43,336 nucleotides of DNA from Candidatus Omnitrophota bacterium. Lineage in GTDB: Bacteria > Omnitrophota > Gorgyraeia > Gygaellales > Profunditerraquicolaceae. Of this stretch, positions 8,459-16,999 are shown piece after piece. The notes below the pieces were generated by a model. It did not search any database, was not told the origin of the DNA, and worked only from the letters and a program-made list of their open reading frames with translations. The position numbers were made by a program, and so were the translations under genes. Position 1 is the stretch's first letter. The number at the start of each line of letters is the position of its first letter. The stretch lies in assembly GCA_017995695.1 (NCBI GenBank), contig JAGOIJ010000001.1, forward strand, positions 1 through 43,336. Reading direction: 5' to 3'.

Positions 8459-9390
8459 TATGCGCTTAGTTTTCCTATAAGGTTATCTAAGGAACGAAGG
8501 TTGTGCTTCTTTACATACCTGGCCAAACCCTCGATAACCTCGATGGTTACCGCTGGTTTGATAAAATTAGCCGTGCCGATACTTACGGCTGTAGCGCCAG
8601 CAATGATAAACTCAAGGGCGCTAGAAGCGTCTATTATACCACCCATTCCAATAATGGGTAGTGGAATTTTCTGATACACCTGCCGCACCATATGCACAGC
8701 AACCGGCCTTATCGCTGGGCCGCTTAAGCCCCCGGAGATCATCGCAATCCTGGGCTTGCGCGTTGCGCTATCAATGGCCATGCCACTAAGCGTATTGATC
8801 AAAGCCAACGCATCAGTCCCAGCATCCGCTGCTGCGCAAGCGATACTCACGATATCCGTTACGTTAGGAGAAAGCTTTGTAATAAGCGTCTTTGTAGTAA
8901 CACGACGAACAGCCTTAACTACCGCATAGGTAGCGCGGTGATCTTGCGCAATCATACTGGGGACCTGGTTACCCGGGGACCTGGTGACTTTAATGTTCGG
9001 GCATGATATATTTAACTCGATCGCCGATACTTCTTTAATACTATCTAATCGTTGCGCCAGCTTAACAAACTCCTGCGGATCTGCCTCAGAGGCAATGCTT
9101 ACGATAAGTGGAATGCCGAGCTTTTTTAAATAAGGTAACTTCTCTTTGATAAACACCTCGATACCAGGGTTTTCAAGACCTATGGAATTCAACATCCCGG
9201 CTGGCGTTTCGCAGGTGCGCGGGGGAAGATTGCCTGCGCGCGGTTTAAGCGTGATCGTCTTAGACACCACTGCGCCCAACTTCTTAAGATCAAGAAAATC
9301 AGCAAACTCCTCTGCATAGCCAAAGGTGCCAGAGGCAACCATAACAGGATTCTTGCATACAAGTTTACCTATCTTGACTGACAAATCCAT
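8458..9390 (-). CDS. pyrD: Dihydroorotate dehydrogenase B, catalytic subunit
   Basis: PyrD oxidises dihydroorotate to orotate using FMN. This is the class 1B type that works with PyrK, which lies 3 kb upstream. The 310-residue protein has the FMN barrel with MLNSIGLENPG. The class 1 catalytic cysteine is C130 in LNISCPN. Residues 134-145, just after the catalytic loop, are encoded by a short octamer array (8957-8989) and do not resemble the usual family sequence there. The gene is coupled to pyrF and follows an exported metallopeptidase-like gene by 5 bp. Confidence 0.95.
   Translation of the reverse strand: MDLSVKIGKLVCKNPVMVASGTFGYAEEFADFLDLKKLGAVVSKTITLKPRAGNLPPRTCETPAGMLNSIGLENPGIEVFIKEKLPYLKKLGIPLIVSIASEADPQEFVKLAQRLDSIKEVSAIELNISCPNIKVTRSPGNQVPSMIAQDHRATYAVVKAVRRVTTKTLITKLSPNVTDIVSIACAAADAGTDALALINTLSGMAIDSATRKPRIAMISGGLSGPAIRPVAVHMVRQVYQKIPLPIIGMGGIIDASSALEFIIAGATAVSIGTANFIKPAVTIEVIEGLARYVKKHNLRSLDNLIGKLSA
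8957..8989. repeat. Octamer array inside pyrD
   Basis: On the plus strand, 8-bp units run GACCTGGT, TACCCGGG, GACCTGGT, then GAC. They encode pyrD residues about 134-145. The unit GACCTGGT also makes up the array inside pheT at 25690-25725. The reading frame is kept. Confidence 0.8.
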
Positions 9391-9395
9391 AGCAG

Positions 9396-10886
9396 TTATG
9401 CTCCTTGCAATATCGCGGTACGTAGCGGCGAAACAAGTGATTCCGGGGCACCTTCAATGAGAAGGACCATCTGACCTGCGCGCAAGAGCAGCAACGAACC
9501 TTCTTCGGTTTGGTACAAAGCAAGGTGTTCATCCTGGCGCGATTCATCACGCTTAAGCTGCTTGTATTTCTTCTCAATTATTTTTTGATACGCGTCCTTG
9601 AATTCTTCGGCGTCGCGCTGACTATCCCATCGGGAGGATGAAACTAAGAGCAGCGCCTGCGTCTGTTGGTTTTCAAGAAGCACGCACTCATCTCCTGCCC
9701 AGCCCTCCGACATAACTTTCGCCGAGAGTTCATCAATAAAGTGTTTTCCCACTAAATAAAACGTAAATTCTCCCAGCGTTTCGCGATTAATCTCTTTCCA
9801 TGCTGTTCCAGCGACAACAGCACAATCCGGCAACGTTACCTTGTGCGGATTATCACGCGCAAGATAATACTTTTCAGGATGCATAATCTGTTCGGTAGAA
9901 GTAGGCATATCCTGATAAATACGGTCAACCGCTTCCCACCCGCCCGTATTGACGGCGTGTTGGATAAATTGGCCTCCCCACACATATGGAAACAACATTA
10001 CTTCTAGAAATATTGCAGGTTTCGATTCCTTGGTCTTGGAGTGCTTGCTATAAGAAAGCATGGAATCGAGGATGAATGAGCGCAACTCAACCTTACGAGG
10101 AGATTTATTGGTAGGATCTGCGGCGCGGAAAAAAGCGTCATACATCAAAACGGTTGCTTCGCCTTCTACAATACTGCGCTGGGCCAAGGTATGATCTCCA
10201 TCCTGAGTCCGAAAAAGCTCTTCAAGCTTTTCCAAGTCAAAATACTGATCTTGGAGCGCATGGATCTCTTCATGCATAACCGTTAGGCTAGGCAAGCCAG
10301 GCAAAAACTCCGATAATACTTTTTCAGAAACGTAAATCTTTTTTGTTTTGGTATCATAGTATCCAGCGATATTCTTGGACATCGTCTCAAGCACATCCTT
10401 GCCAAAATCCTGCTCGCTCTCAAGCAGGCCCAATCGTTTCAACAATTTCGCATCCGCCGTTAATTGCTGCGCCCCGTATTCCTTTTGGATGGTCATGTTC
10501 ATATTTTGCTGAATTTGTTCCTGCGATACTTTTTCTACGGTCGGCTTGCTCTTAAACTCTCGTTTGCGCGTTTTGACAATGGCGTTAAAGCCTTCCTGCG
10601 CAGTAGCATTGATTGCTTGGTCTTTATCGCCTTTAATAAATGCGTGTACGGTTGACGTCCTTACCCTGGCCTCATCCAATGTTAATCCATCAACGCTTTC
10701 AACATCATCACGGGCAAATGTTATCGAACCCCCGCCAATCCCAACCACAACATTTTTTTCGTCAACCTTTTTAAGATAACCGTTTATCTCGCGACCGCTC
10801 TTCAGCCGCACCACATCTGCCCAGCACGTATAGAAACATGCTAAGAATAGCAACCCGCCTAATACAACCTTCGAGTGTTTTTTCAT
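9396..10886 (-). CDS. Exported HExxH protein, putative metallopeptidase
   Basis: This is a 496-residue protein with a signal peptide (cleavage probably after CWA, about residue 23). A small beta domain follows (VVRLKSGREINGYL), like the short SH3-like modules common in secreted proteins of this type. The central domain holds HEEIH at residues 205-209, a zinc-binding HExxH motif, followed about 32 residues later by VEGEATVLMYD, which could supply the third ligand. The C-terminal part is mixed and unassigned. The ATG start lies 4 bp after the tauE-like gene; an upstream TTG would overlap it. Substrate and family are unknown. Confidence 0.72.
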   Translation of the reverse strand: MKKHSKVVLGGLLFLACFYTCWADVVRLKSGREINGYLKKVDEKNVVVGIGGGSITFARDDVESVDGLTLDEARVRTSTVHAFIKGDKDQAINATAQEGFNAIVKTRKREFKSKPTVEKVSQEQIQQNMNMTIQKEYGAQQLTADAKLLKRLGLLESEQDFGKDVLETMSKNIAGYYDTKTKKIYVSEKVLSEFLPGLPSLTVMHEEIHALQDQYFDLEKLEELFRTQDGDHTLAQRSIVEGEATVLMYDAFFRAADPTNKSPRKVELRSFILDSMLSYSKHSKTKESKPAIFLEVMLFPYVWGGQFIQHAVNTGGWEAVDRIYQDMPTSTEQIMHPEKYYLARDNPHKVTLPDCAVVAGTAWKEINRETLGEFTFYLVGKHFIDELSAKVMSEGWAGDECVLLENQQTQALLLVSSSRWDSQRDAEEFKDAYQKIIEKKYKQLKRDESRQDEHLALYQTEEGSLLLLRAGQMVLLIEGAPESLVSPLRTAILQGA

Positions 10887-10890
10887 GGTA

Positions 10891-11250
10891 TTATTTTCCA
10901 AATATCATCTGCCAAGAAACAAAAAGCAGGAAGACCCCAAACAGTCGTTTAAGTAAAGGACCGGGAAGATTCTGCACCAACTGCGCCCCGATAAGCCCGC
11001 CAATAAAAAACCCCACGCAGATAAACGCAGCCATGCCTAACTTAACGTTTCCGCTATAATAATATTTGAGCGCGGCCAAAAGCCCGATAGGAGGAATCAT
11101 AATCGCCAAGGTTGTCCCCTGCGCCTGATGTTGAGTCAGGCCAAACAAATACACCATGGCAGGAATCAATACTATCCCTCCCCCTAGGCCGAACATGCCG
11201 CCCAAGACCCCCGCCACTAGACCAAGAAGAACATACAATAGTTCATTCAT
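10891..11250 (-). CDS. Half-size TauE/SafE family membrane permease
   Basis: TauE/SafE proteins export sulfite, sulfoacetate or similar organic anions and usually have about 250 residues with two repeats of four helices. This one has 119 residues, a single repeat of about four helices. The family motif GGMFGLGGGIVLIPAMV lies near the start, and GTTLAIMIPPIGLLAA follows. The start at MNELLYV is chosen because GGAGG lies six bases upstream. A single repeat would have to pair with itself or with a partner. No second half is seen beside it. Confidence 0.85.
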   Translation of the reverse strand: MNELLYVLLGLVAGVLGGMFGLGGGIVLIPAMVYLFGLTQHQAQGTTLAIMIPPIGLLAALKYYYSGNVKLGMAAFICVGFFIGGLIGAQLVQNLPGPLLKRLFGVFLLFVSWQMIFGK

Positions 11251-11266
11251 AATCACCCTCCACATC

Positions 11267-12415
11267 CTAAAAGCTTGGCTCTATGCACAACACCTTATAC
11301 TTTTTAAAATCCTTTAATCCGCCCTGGATAAAACTAAGGTTAGTCAGATATTTCATTTTACACCAAAACCAAAATTTATCTTTGGGCTCCATATCAAAAT
11401 TCCAGCGCACAAAGAGGTACGCATAGCGCCATGTCAAAAGCAAGAAGATGACGGTCAAAACTTTAATAAACAAAGGGGTGAATATAAAACTAAGCGCAAG
11501 GCCTGCCAGGAATAACAAGGCATACAAATGCATGAGGTGAAAATTGCCGATATACACAAACCCACGCATAGGCACTGGCAACGTAAAAGAAGGCCCCCCC
11601 TTAAGAAACTGAAGCACCACCTGCACTCCTTTACGTTTAACATACTTATCAATCAACGGCAAATGCGCCTGACCATACGTCACCCACACCTTACGCAACG
11701 CCTTAATGTCTGCCCGGTGCATATGATCAACTTTTGCTTCCGGAGCAAAATAAAATTTCCATCCCCGCGAGCGCATCTCATAACTCAAATTCATATCTTC
11801 GCCAGTTGGCCGCTCCCAAAACGACATGCCTGTCTCTTGTAACGCCTTTCTGCTATAGGCCACATTGCAGGTGCCAAAAAAATACCCTCGATGGCCTGCA
11901 ATATCCATGGGCGTCGGATCAGCGGGAAAGGGCGGGTAATATCCTTCTTTGATGAATCCATAACGGGGAGAAACCATATTAAATCTAAAATGCTGGCACC
12001 ACGCCTCAACTAAGTTATGAGGATCAACCTTAAGGGTGAACACCTCTCCGCCTACCGCTGCGATTTGAGCATCGCGCTTAAAATGCCCGAGCATCTCGGT
12101 AATCCAATTCGGCGAAGGAGCGCAATCAGCGTCAGTAAAAAATAAATAATCACCCTTAACCACCTCCAGGGCCTTGTTGCGGGCAAAACCCGGAGAAGGA
12201 CATTGAGGCACTTCGACTAATTTAATAAAAGGGTATTTTTTCTGCCAATCTTTGATGATCTCAATAGTCTTGTCATTCGAACCACCGTCGGCAATAACCC
12301 ACTCCCACGCATCGCGCGGATAATCAACATGCAGCAAGTATTCAAAGGTTTTTTCGATGGTACGCTCAAAATTCTTTACCGGGATGATGATAGAAACAAA
12401 AGGTGTCGCAGTCAT
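11267..12415 (-). CDS. Family 2 glycosyltransferase, membrane anchored
   Basis: The protein (382 residues from the second ATG) transfers a sugar from a nucleotide donor to an unknown acceptor. The N-terminal GT-A fold shows VSIIIPVKN, the metal-binding FFTDADCAP and the catalytic-side GEDMNLSYEMRSRGW. The C-terminal third has about two to three membrane helices between residues 285 and 345, so the enzyme probably works on the inner face of the membrane. AGGAGG is 7 nt before the second ATG and only 4 nt before the first (12418), so the second is preferred. The acceptor cannot be told from context. Confidence 0.88.
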   Translation of the reverse strand: MTATPFVSIIIPVKNFERTIEKTFEYLLHVDYPRDAWEWVIADGGSNDKTIEIIKDWQKKYPFIKLVEVPQCPSPGFARNKALEVVKGDYLFFTDADCAPSPNWITEMLGHFKRDAQIAAVGGEVFTLKVDPHNLVEAWCQHFRFNMVSPRYGFIKEGYYPPFPADPTPMDIAGHRGYFFGTCNVAYSRKALQETGMSFWERPTGEDMNLSYEMRSRGWKFYFAPEAKVDHMHRADIKALRKVWVTYGQAHLPLIDKYVKRKGVQVVLQFLKGGPSFTLPVPMRGFVYIGNFHLMHLYALLFLAGLALSFIFTPLFIKVLTVIFLLLTWRYAYLFVRWNFDMEPKDKFWFWCKMKYLTNLSFIQGGLKDFKKYKVLCIEPSF

Positions 12416-12502
12416 CATTAATCCTCCTGGCTTTTTCCGCTTGATGCGAAAAGATTACCTTTACGCCGCAAACGTAAATCCCGCTGCGTCATAAAGCCTT
12501 CA

Positions 12503-13345
12503 TCACTCCCACAGAATGTGCTGCGCGTCAAATACGGGTCCTTCTTTGCACACTCGTTTCATGCCAGAGCGCGTAGCAACAACGCAGCCTAAACAGGCGC
12601 CGATACCACATGCCATATGCTCTTCCAATGAAACCTGCGCAGGTATATGCGCTTCCTTTGCAAGCCGGGCAACAGCCTTAAGCATAGGATGCGGGCCGCA
12701 GGCAAATATAGTCGATGGTCCCCGCAGAAGGCGGGGTACCGGCCGATCCGCTACGGCCGGGTGCGTTTGGTCGATGGTCGACAGTACCTCAGGCAGCAAA
12801 TCAGTGACGTGTCCCTTAAAACCTTTTGACCCATCATCGGTAGCTACCTTGACTATACAACCTAATTCCAGCATTTCCTTTTCACACAAAAGATGGGTTC
12901 TGGTTCTCGCGCCGAGCAACACCAGAATCTTTGATTTAGATTTTTGGCGGCGGAAGGCCGCAAGTTTTTCGGCAAGAAAAACCAACGGCGCAACGCCCAT
13001 GCCTCCGGCGATGAGAATAGGTATTGCGTCTTGAGTATTGAGTGTTGAGTACGTAAAGCCGTTACCGAGAGGACCGATGATATCGAGGATTTCACCGGGC
13101 GCGCGACGGGAAAGCAAACGCGTCCCTTGTCCAACCACCTCGTAGAGCATTTCAATCGTTGACCCGCTTACGCGATGGATACCCAATGGCCTGCGTAACA
13201 ATGGTTCTGCGGTTTCACTAACGCTCACGTTAATAAATTGGCCTGGTTGAGCAAGCTTGGCTATTGCGGGGGCCTTAAGCACACAGCGCCAATACGCCCC
13301 ACCCATGTTGATATTTTTCTGTATCGTTGCCGCAAGTTGCATCAT
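12503..13345 (-). CDS. pyrK: Dihydroorotate dehydrogenase electron transfer subunit
   Basis: PyrK passes electrons from PyrD to NAD+ through FAD and a 2Fe-2S cluster. The 280-residue protein shows the FAD motif RRPLGIHR, the NAD-binding AGGMGVAPL and the cluster cysteines CGIGACLGC plus a later RVC. The start is the ATG overlapping the preceding stop by 4 bp; longer readings run through the upstream gene. Two loops are unusually long. Residues 99-105 come from three TTGAGTA-type heptamers. Residues about 188-212 come from a palindromic insert at 12710-12782. Both keep the frame and lie outside the cofactor motifs. Confidence 0.94.
   Translation of the reverse strand: MMQLAATIQKNINMGGAYWRCVLKAPAIAKLAQPGQFINVSVSETAEPLLRRPLGIHRVSGSTIEMLYEVVGQGTRLLSRRAPGEILDIIGPLGNGFTYSTLNTQDAIPILIAGGMGVAPLVFLAEKLAAFRRQKSKSKILVLLGARTRTHLLCEKEMLELGCIVKVATDDGSKGFKGHVTDLLPEVLSTIDQTHPAVADRPVPRLLRGPSTIFACGPHPMLKAVARLAKEAHIPAQVSLEEHMACGIGACLGCVVATRSGMKRVCKEGPVFDAQHILWE
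12710..12782. repeat. Heptamer repeat split by two palindromes, inside pyrK
   Basis: The plus strand carries the 10-mer GTCGATGGTC at 12711-12720 and again at 12770-12779. The second copy is in the heptamers GGTCGAT and GGTCGAC. Between them lie two hairpins: CCCCGC/GCGGGG with loop AGAAG (12720-12736), and CCGGCCG/CGGCCGG with loop ATCCGCTA (12739-12760). The second hairpin has a relative at 23490-23511. The insert is translated in PyrK. Confidence 0.8.
13031..13051. repeat. Three tandem heptamers inside pyrK
   Basis: The plus strand reads TTGAGTA, TTGAGTG, TTGAGTA. The 21 bp equal exactly seven codons and encode PyrK residues about 99-105, in the loop between GNGF and the NAD-binding strand. 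Confidence 0.8.
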
Positions 13346-14034
13346 GACACCCTTTGCTCCTTTGTTCTCCTGTTGAGCCACCACACAAAGAGTGAAAAAC
13401 AACAAATAACCGCTAAGAAAAGCGCTGTTTGCCAAACGAGCCCTTGCCATCCCTGTATAACAACAACCCCCCACATTTTTACCAAAAGCACGCCAAGCAG
13501 CATACTTGAGATGGAGATCGCTTCTTTTTTGAGCCAAGGCGCCTGCAGAGGCAGATATTGAACAATATCCTTTTTCGCCATGCCGGCAAAAGAGGGCATC
13601 AGGCGCGCGACAGAACGACGATAGCGCGGATATTCATCGGGAAACGAAAGTAACAAATGTTTTTCTTCCTGCGCTATTAATACCGTATAGCGCACAATAA
13701 ATACTACGAGAAAAACACACACCATCCACCAATTAAACAAAAACACCACCACTCCCACCCCCACTAAGACAATCCCTAAATACATCGGATTGCGCACCAG
13801 CGCATACGGACCTGTCTTTAGTAATGTATTTCCCCCTCGAGAAAACGTCGCTTTATACCCCCGCGCAGAAACACGCACAATCTGCCCCAAAAGCATTAAA
13901 CTTAAGCCCCCCATGCTGATGGCCGTTTCAAGCGCAGTGCCTGTTGCCGGCCGCAGAAAAAACCAGGGGAATATAAATACCGTGATAACAGCCAGCGCGA
14001 TAATTAAACCGTTGCCTTGGATTCTTTTTTTCAT
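13342..14034 (-). CDS. Isoprenylcysteine carboxyl methyltransferase family protein
   Basis: The 230-residue membrane protein has about six helices. It carries the ICMT/PEMT signature TGPYALVRNPMYLG and the later EEKHLLLSFPDEYPRYRRSV block, which bind S-adenosylmethionine and the substrate head group. Bacterial members methylate lipids or small carboxylates; the substrate here is unknown. The last 70 residues add two helices beyond the core. The gene overlaps pyrK by 4 bp and follows mutM by 3 bp, so it lies inside the long operon. Confidence 0.85.
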   Translation of the reverse strand: MKKRIQGNGLIIALAVITVFIFPWFFLRPATGTALETAISMGGLSLMLLGQIVRVSARGYKATFSRGGNTLLKTGPYALVRNPMYLGIVLVGVGVVVFLFNWWMVCVFLVVFIVRYTVLIAQEEKHLLLSFPDEYPRYRRSVARLMPSFAGMAKKDIVQYLPLQAPWLKKEAISISSMLLGVLLVKMWGVVVIQGWQGLVWQTALFLAVICCFSLFVWWLNRRTKEQRVS

Positions 14035-14037
14035 AAC

Positions 14038-14838
14038 CTAGTGCTGACACCTTGGGCAAAAATATGTTCCCCTGCCTCCAAGGACAGTACGTAAGATTTT
14101 AGATTTACAAACCGGGCAGGGTTTTCCTGCGCGATCATACACGCGATGATACGCGACATAACCGCCTGGTTTTCCAGAAAGCCGCACATACTCATCAACC
14201 GAGGAACCGCCGTAACGGATAGCTTCCTTTAAAACAGTATTAATCGCCGCAAACAATGCGGCTTTTTCTTTTTCGCTCAACGTCTGCGCCACCCGCCCAG
14301 GATGAATCCCGGCACGGAAAAGCGCTTCTGCTGCGTACAAATTACCAATGCCGGAGATAAATGTTTGATCCATCAGCAGCGGCTTGATCTTACTCTTTTT
14401 TGCCGCAAGCATCTGATTAAACTGCTCTTGGCTTAATACAAAGGGTTCAGGGCCGAGTTCCTGAACAAATTTTAATTGACGCCAGTCATCGAGCAAGCGC
14501 AGCTCCGCAAACATGCGCTGATCATTAAAATCAAGCGTTTTACCATCGGAAAGATGAAAAACTATACGGCTCTTTTCTCCTGTGCCAGGATAAATCAATT
14601 GCCCAGTCATCTTCAGATGGATCGTTAAGGATTTGCCATTGGACAGTTCCAAAATCAGCACCTTAGCTTTGCGTAGCACGTTCTGGATTGTTGCGCCCTC
14701 CAAGCCTTTCTTAAACTGCTTGACGGACGGCTCACGCACTACCAGCGGATGCCGCACACAAACCTCGGTGATAGTCTTATGCACAATGACGTTACTTAAT
14801 TCGCGCTTTAAGGTTTCAACTTCAGGAAGCTCTGGCAT
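14038..14838 (-). CDS. mutM: Formamidopyrimidine-DNA glycosylase
   Basis: MutM (Fpg) removes 8-oxoguanine and other oxidised purines and nicks the resulting abasic site. The 266-residue protein begins MPELPEVETL, with the catalytic N-terminal proline and E2 (after removal of Met). IHLKMTGQL is the conserved loop. The C-terminal zinc finger is C-x2-C-x16-C-x2-C, ending FCPRCQH. The start overlaps the carB end by 17 bp. It is one of two DNA-repair genes placed among pyrimidine genes here. Confidence 0.96.
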   Translation of the reverse strand: MPELPEVETLKRELSNVIVHKTITEVCVRHPLVVREPSVKQFKKGLEGATIQNVLRKAKVLILELSNGKSLTIHLKMTGQLIYPGTGEKSRIVFHLSDGKTLDFNDQRMFAELRLLDDWRQLKFVQELGPEPFVLSQEQFNQMLAAKKSKIKPLLMDQTFISGIGNLYAAEALFRAGIHPGRVAQTLSEKEKAALFAAINTVLKEAIRYGGSSVDEYVRLSGKPGGYVAYHRVYDRAGKPCPVCKSKILRTVLGGRGTYFCPRCQH

Positions 14839-16468
14839 GTCGTCTTTTCGTTATTTTTGCGCGCTGAATGCGACCATGATAGCGCTGAAGTGACGTCACC
14901 GATAAATCTTTTTTTGCCAACGCCTCAATACCATTCACCGTTGCCTGCGCGCCAGAGATAGTCGTCGTATAGGCGACGCCATAGCGAATCACTTGCGAGC
15001 GTATCTTGATTTCGTCCTCGCGGGGAATCCTTCCCGAAGGAGTATTAATCACCAGCTGAATCTTACCGTCCTTCATTAAATCCAAAATATTAGGCCGACC
15101 TTCGGTAATCTTGGGAAGAATCTTAACGGGAATGCCCGCCTTAACCAATGCGTTGGCGGTACCGACCGAAGCAACGATTTGGAATTTCAAATCGTGCAGC
15201 TTTTTGGCCACAAAAACAATAGCTCGCTTATCCTTATCCCTGACCGAAATAAAGACGCTGCCCTTGCGCGGCAACATTTGTCCGGCAGCGAGCTGGCTTT
15301 TTACATACGCCCGACCAAAATCATTATCAATGCCCATGACCTCCCCGGTTGATTTCATCTCGGGTCCCAAAATAATATCGACCCCGGGAAAACGACTAAA
15401 AGGAAAGACAGATTCTTTAATCGCTACATGCTTTGGTATGTATTCCTGCGAGAATCCTAATTCCTTGAGTTTTCTACCCAACATGATCTTGGTGGCAAGC
15501 TTAGCCAGCGGAACGCCGATAACTTTTGAAACAAAAGGCACGGTCCGCGACGCGCGCGGGTTCACCTCAAGCACATACACCAAATCATCCTTAACAGCAA
15601 ACTGGATATTCATCAGACCAACGATACAAAGTTCTTTCGCCATGCTATAACTTGCCTCGCGAACCTTGCGCAGGATATCGGCGGACAGCGTAAACGTAGG
15701 CAATGCCATAGCAGAATCTCCGGAATGAATGCCTGCCTCTTCGATATGCTCCATGATACCGCCGATAACAAACGTTTCCCCGTCGCCTATAATATCAACA
15801 TCGACCTCAAGGGCGTCCTCGAGAAATTTATCAATCAGTACGGGGTGTTCCCCAGAGACCTCTGCTGCCTCACGAATAAACCGCTCAAGCGTGCTTTCAT
15901 CATACACAATCTCCATGGCCCTACCGCCTAATACATACGAAGGCCGCACCAAAACAGGATAGCCAATCCTGCGGGCAACCTCTTGCGCTTCACTAAAGGT
16001 AAACGCTGTGCCATTCTCCGGCTGCAACAAATTTAGTTTATGCAGCATCTGTTTAAAGCGCTTACGATCTTCTGCTATATCAATACTATCTGCGCTTGTT
16101 CCTAATAAACGAACCCCTGCCCGACGCAAAGGAACGGCTAAATTAAGAGGCGTCTGCCCGCCAAACTGCACAATCACGCCCATCGGTTTTTCAAGCTCAA
16201 TAATATTCATAATATCTTCGAAGGTCAGCGGCTCAAAGTACAAGCGATCAGATGTATCGTAATCGGTTGAAACCGTCTCCGGATTACAATTCACCATAAT
16301 ACTATCAATTCCTTCTTCATTTAACGCAAATGCAGCATGACAACAACAATAATCAAATTCAATCCCTTGGCCAATGCGATTAGGCCCACCTCCCAGGATG
16401 AGGACTTTCTTGTTTTTACCGGGGTGTACTTCTTGCATTCTCGTAACGTGGGTTACCTGTTTTTTCAC
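14822..16468 (-). CDS. carB: Carbamoyl-phosphate synthase large subunit, C-terminal half
   Basis: The large subunit normally has about 1,070 residues made of two ATP-grasp halves. This gene gives only the second half, 548 residues. It begins about 20 residues before KVLILGGGPNRIGQGIEFDY, the point where the E. coli second half begins. The carbamate-phosphorylating ATP-grasp domain (RPSYVLGGRAMEIVYDE, VLEVNPRASRTVPFVSK) and the C-terminal MGS-like allosteric domain are complete. The start overlaps the preceding gene by 4 bp, so no first half is hidden upstream. A separate first-half gene and carA must lie elsewhere. Split CarB is known in some archaea and Aquificae. Confidence 0.94.
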   Translation of the reverse strand: MKKQVTHVTRMQEVHPGKNKKVLILGGGPNRIGQGIEFDYCCCHAAFALNEEGIDSIMVNCNPETVSTDYDTSDRLYFEPLTFEDIMNIIELEKPMGVIVQFGGQTPLNLAVPLRRAGVRLLGTSADSIDIAEDRKRFKQMLHKLNLLQPENGTAFTFSEAQEVARRIGYPVLVRPSYVLGGRAMEIVYDESTLERFIREAAEVSGEHPVLIDKFLEDALEVDVDIIGDGETFVIGGIMEHIEEAGIHSGDSAMALPTFTLSADILRKVREASYSMAKELCIVGLMNIQFAVKDDLVYVLEVNPRASRTVPFVSKVIGVPLAKLATKIMLGRKLKELGFSQEYIPKHVAIKESVFPFSRFPGVDIILGPEMKSTGEVMGIDNDFGRAYVKSQLAAGQMLPRKGSVFISVRDKDKRAIVFVAKKLHDLKFQIVASVGTANALVKAGIPVKILPKITEGRPNILDLMKDGKIQLVINTPSGRIPREDEIKIRSQVIRYGVAYTTTISGAQATVNGIEALAKKDLSVTSLQRYHGRIQRAKITKRRHARAS

Positions 16469-16944
16469 GCGTTTTCCTTTTTGCCATTCATTTTTACCAA
16501 TAAACCTTCAACAAGGGCAACCGCCTTATCAACAGTGTCTGCCGTTATCACGCCAGGGATATCCCAAGAGTTAAGACTAATAACGGGTATATTAAACTGT
16601 AAACAATACGCAATTTCAGAAAGCGTACCTGCTTCACCAGGAAGAGCCACAACCACATCCCCGCTTTTAACAACAAGCACATTTCTTGCCAAACCCATGC
16701 CGGTAGGAATAGCGATATCGACAAACTCATTGGCATCGGCCTTGTCATAACTGGGTATAATACCTATGGTTGTCCCTCCTCCAGCTTTAAATCCTTTACA
16801 AACCGCCTTCATTGTACCACTTAATCCACCTGAAATTAGATAATCTGCCACTTTTGCTAGCTTTTTGCCTAATTCATGGGATAAATGCTCCACTTCATCC
16901 GTACAAACCCGACCACCAATAACACTAACAGCTTTTTTGTACAT
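16465..16944 (-). CDS. TIGR00725-type LOG-like Rossmann protein
   Basis: The 159-residue protein belongs to the SLOG superfamily, distantly related to lysine decarboxylase-like LOG proteins. SVIGGR near the start, ISGGLSGTMKAVCKGFKAGGG and LPGEAGTLSEIAYCLQ mark nucleotide-binding loops. LOG enzymes cleave nucleotide monophosphates, but this short subfamily has no proven reaction, so the name is structural only. It overlaps carB by 4 bp, which may reflect a link to nucleotide metabolism. It follows tRNA-Arg by 55 bp with no strong promoter seen. Confidence 0.82.
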   Translation of the reverse strand: MYKKAVSVIGGRVCTDEVEHLSHELGKKLAKVADYLISGGLSGTMKAVCKGFKAGGGTTIGIIPSYDKADANEFVDIAIPTGMGLARNVLVVKSGDVVVALPGEAGTLSEIAYCLQFNIPVISLNSWDIPGVITADTVDKAVALVEGLLVKMNGKKENA

Positions 16945-16999
16945 ATACCCTCTTATTCACATTCAAAACATTACTTACTGCATTAGGTTACAATTACTT

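Noticed and set aside
12418..12492. A 24-codon basic ORF between pyrK and the glycosyltransferase, with a one-base overlap at its end
   Set aside because: Very short, no recognisable features and a poor ribosome site. The overlap may be chance. Kept as a remote possibility only.
13733..13780. CACC-rich run in the ICMT-like gene, considered another repeat array
   Set aside because: No constant period. It encodes an ordinary valine/glycine-rich membrane helix.
15111..15650. Plus-strand open frame of 179 codons opposite carB
   Set aside because: Antisense shadow of a conserved gene, with low-complexity serine/threonine-rich translation.
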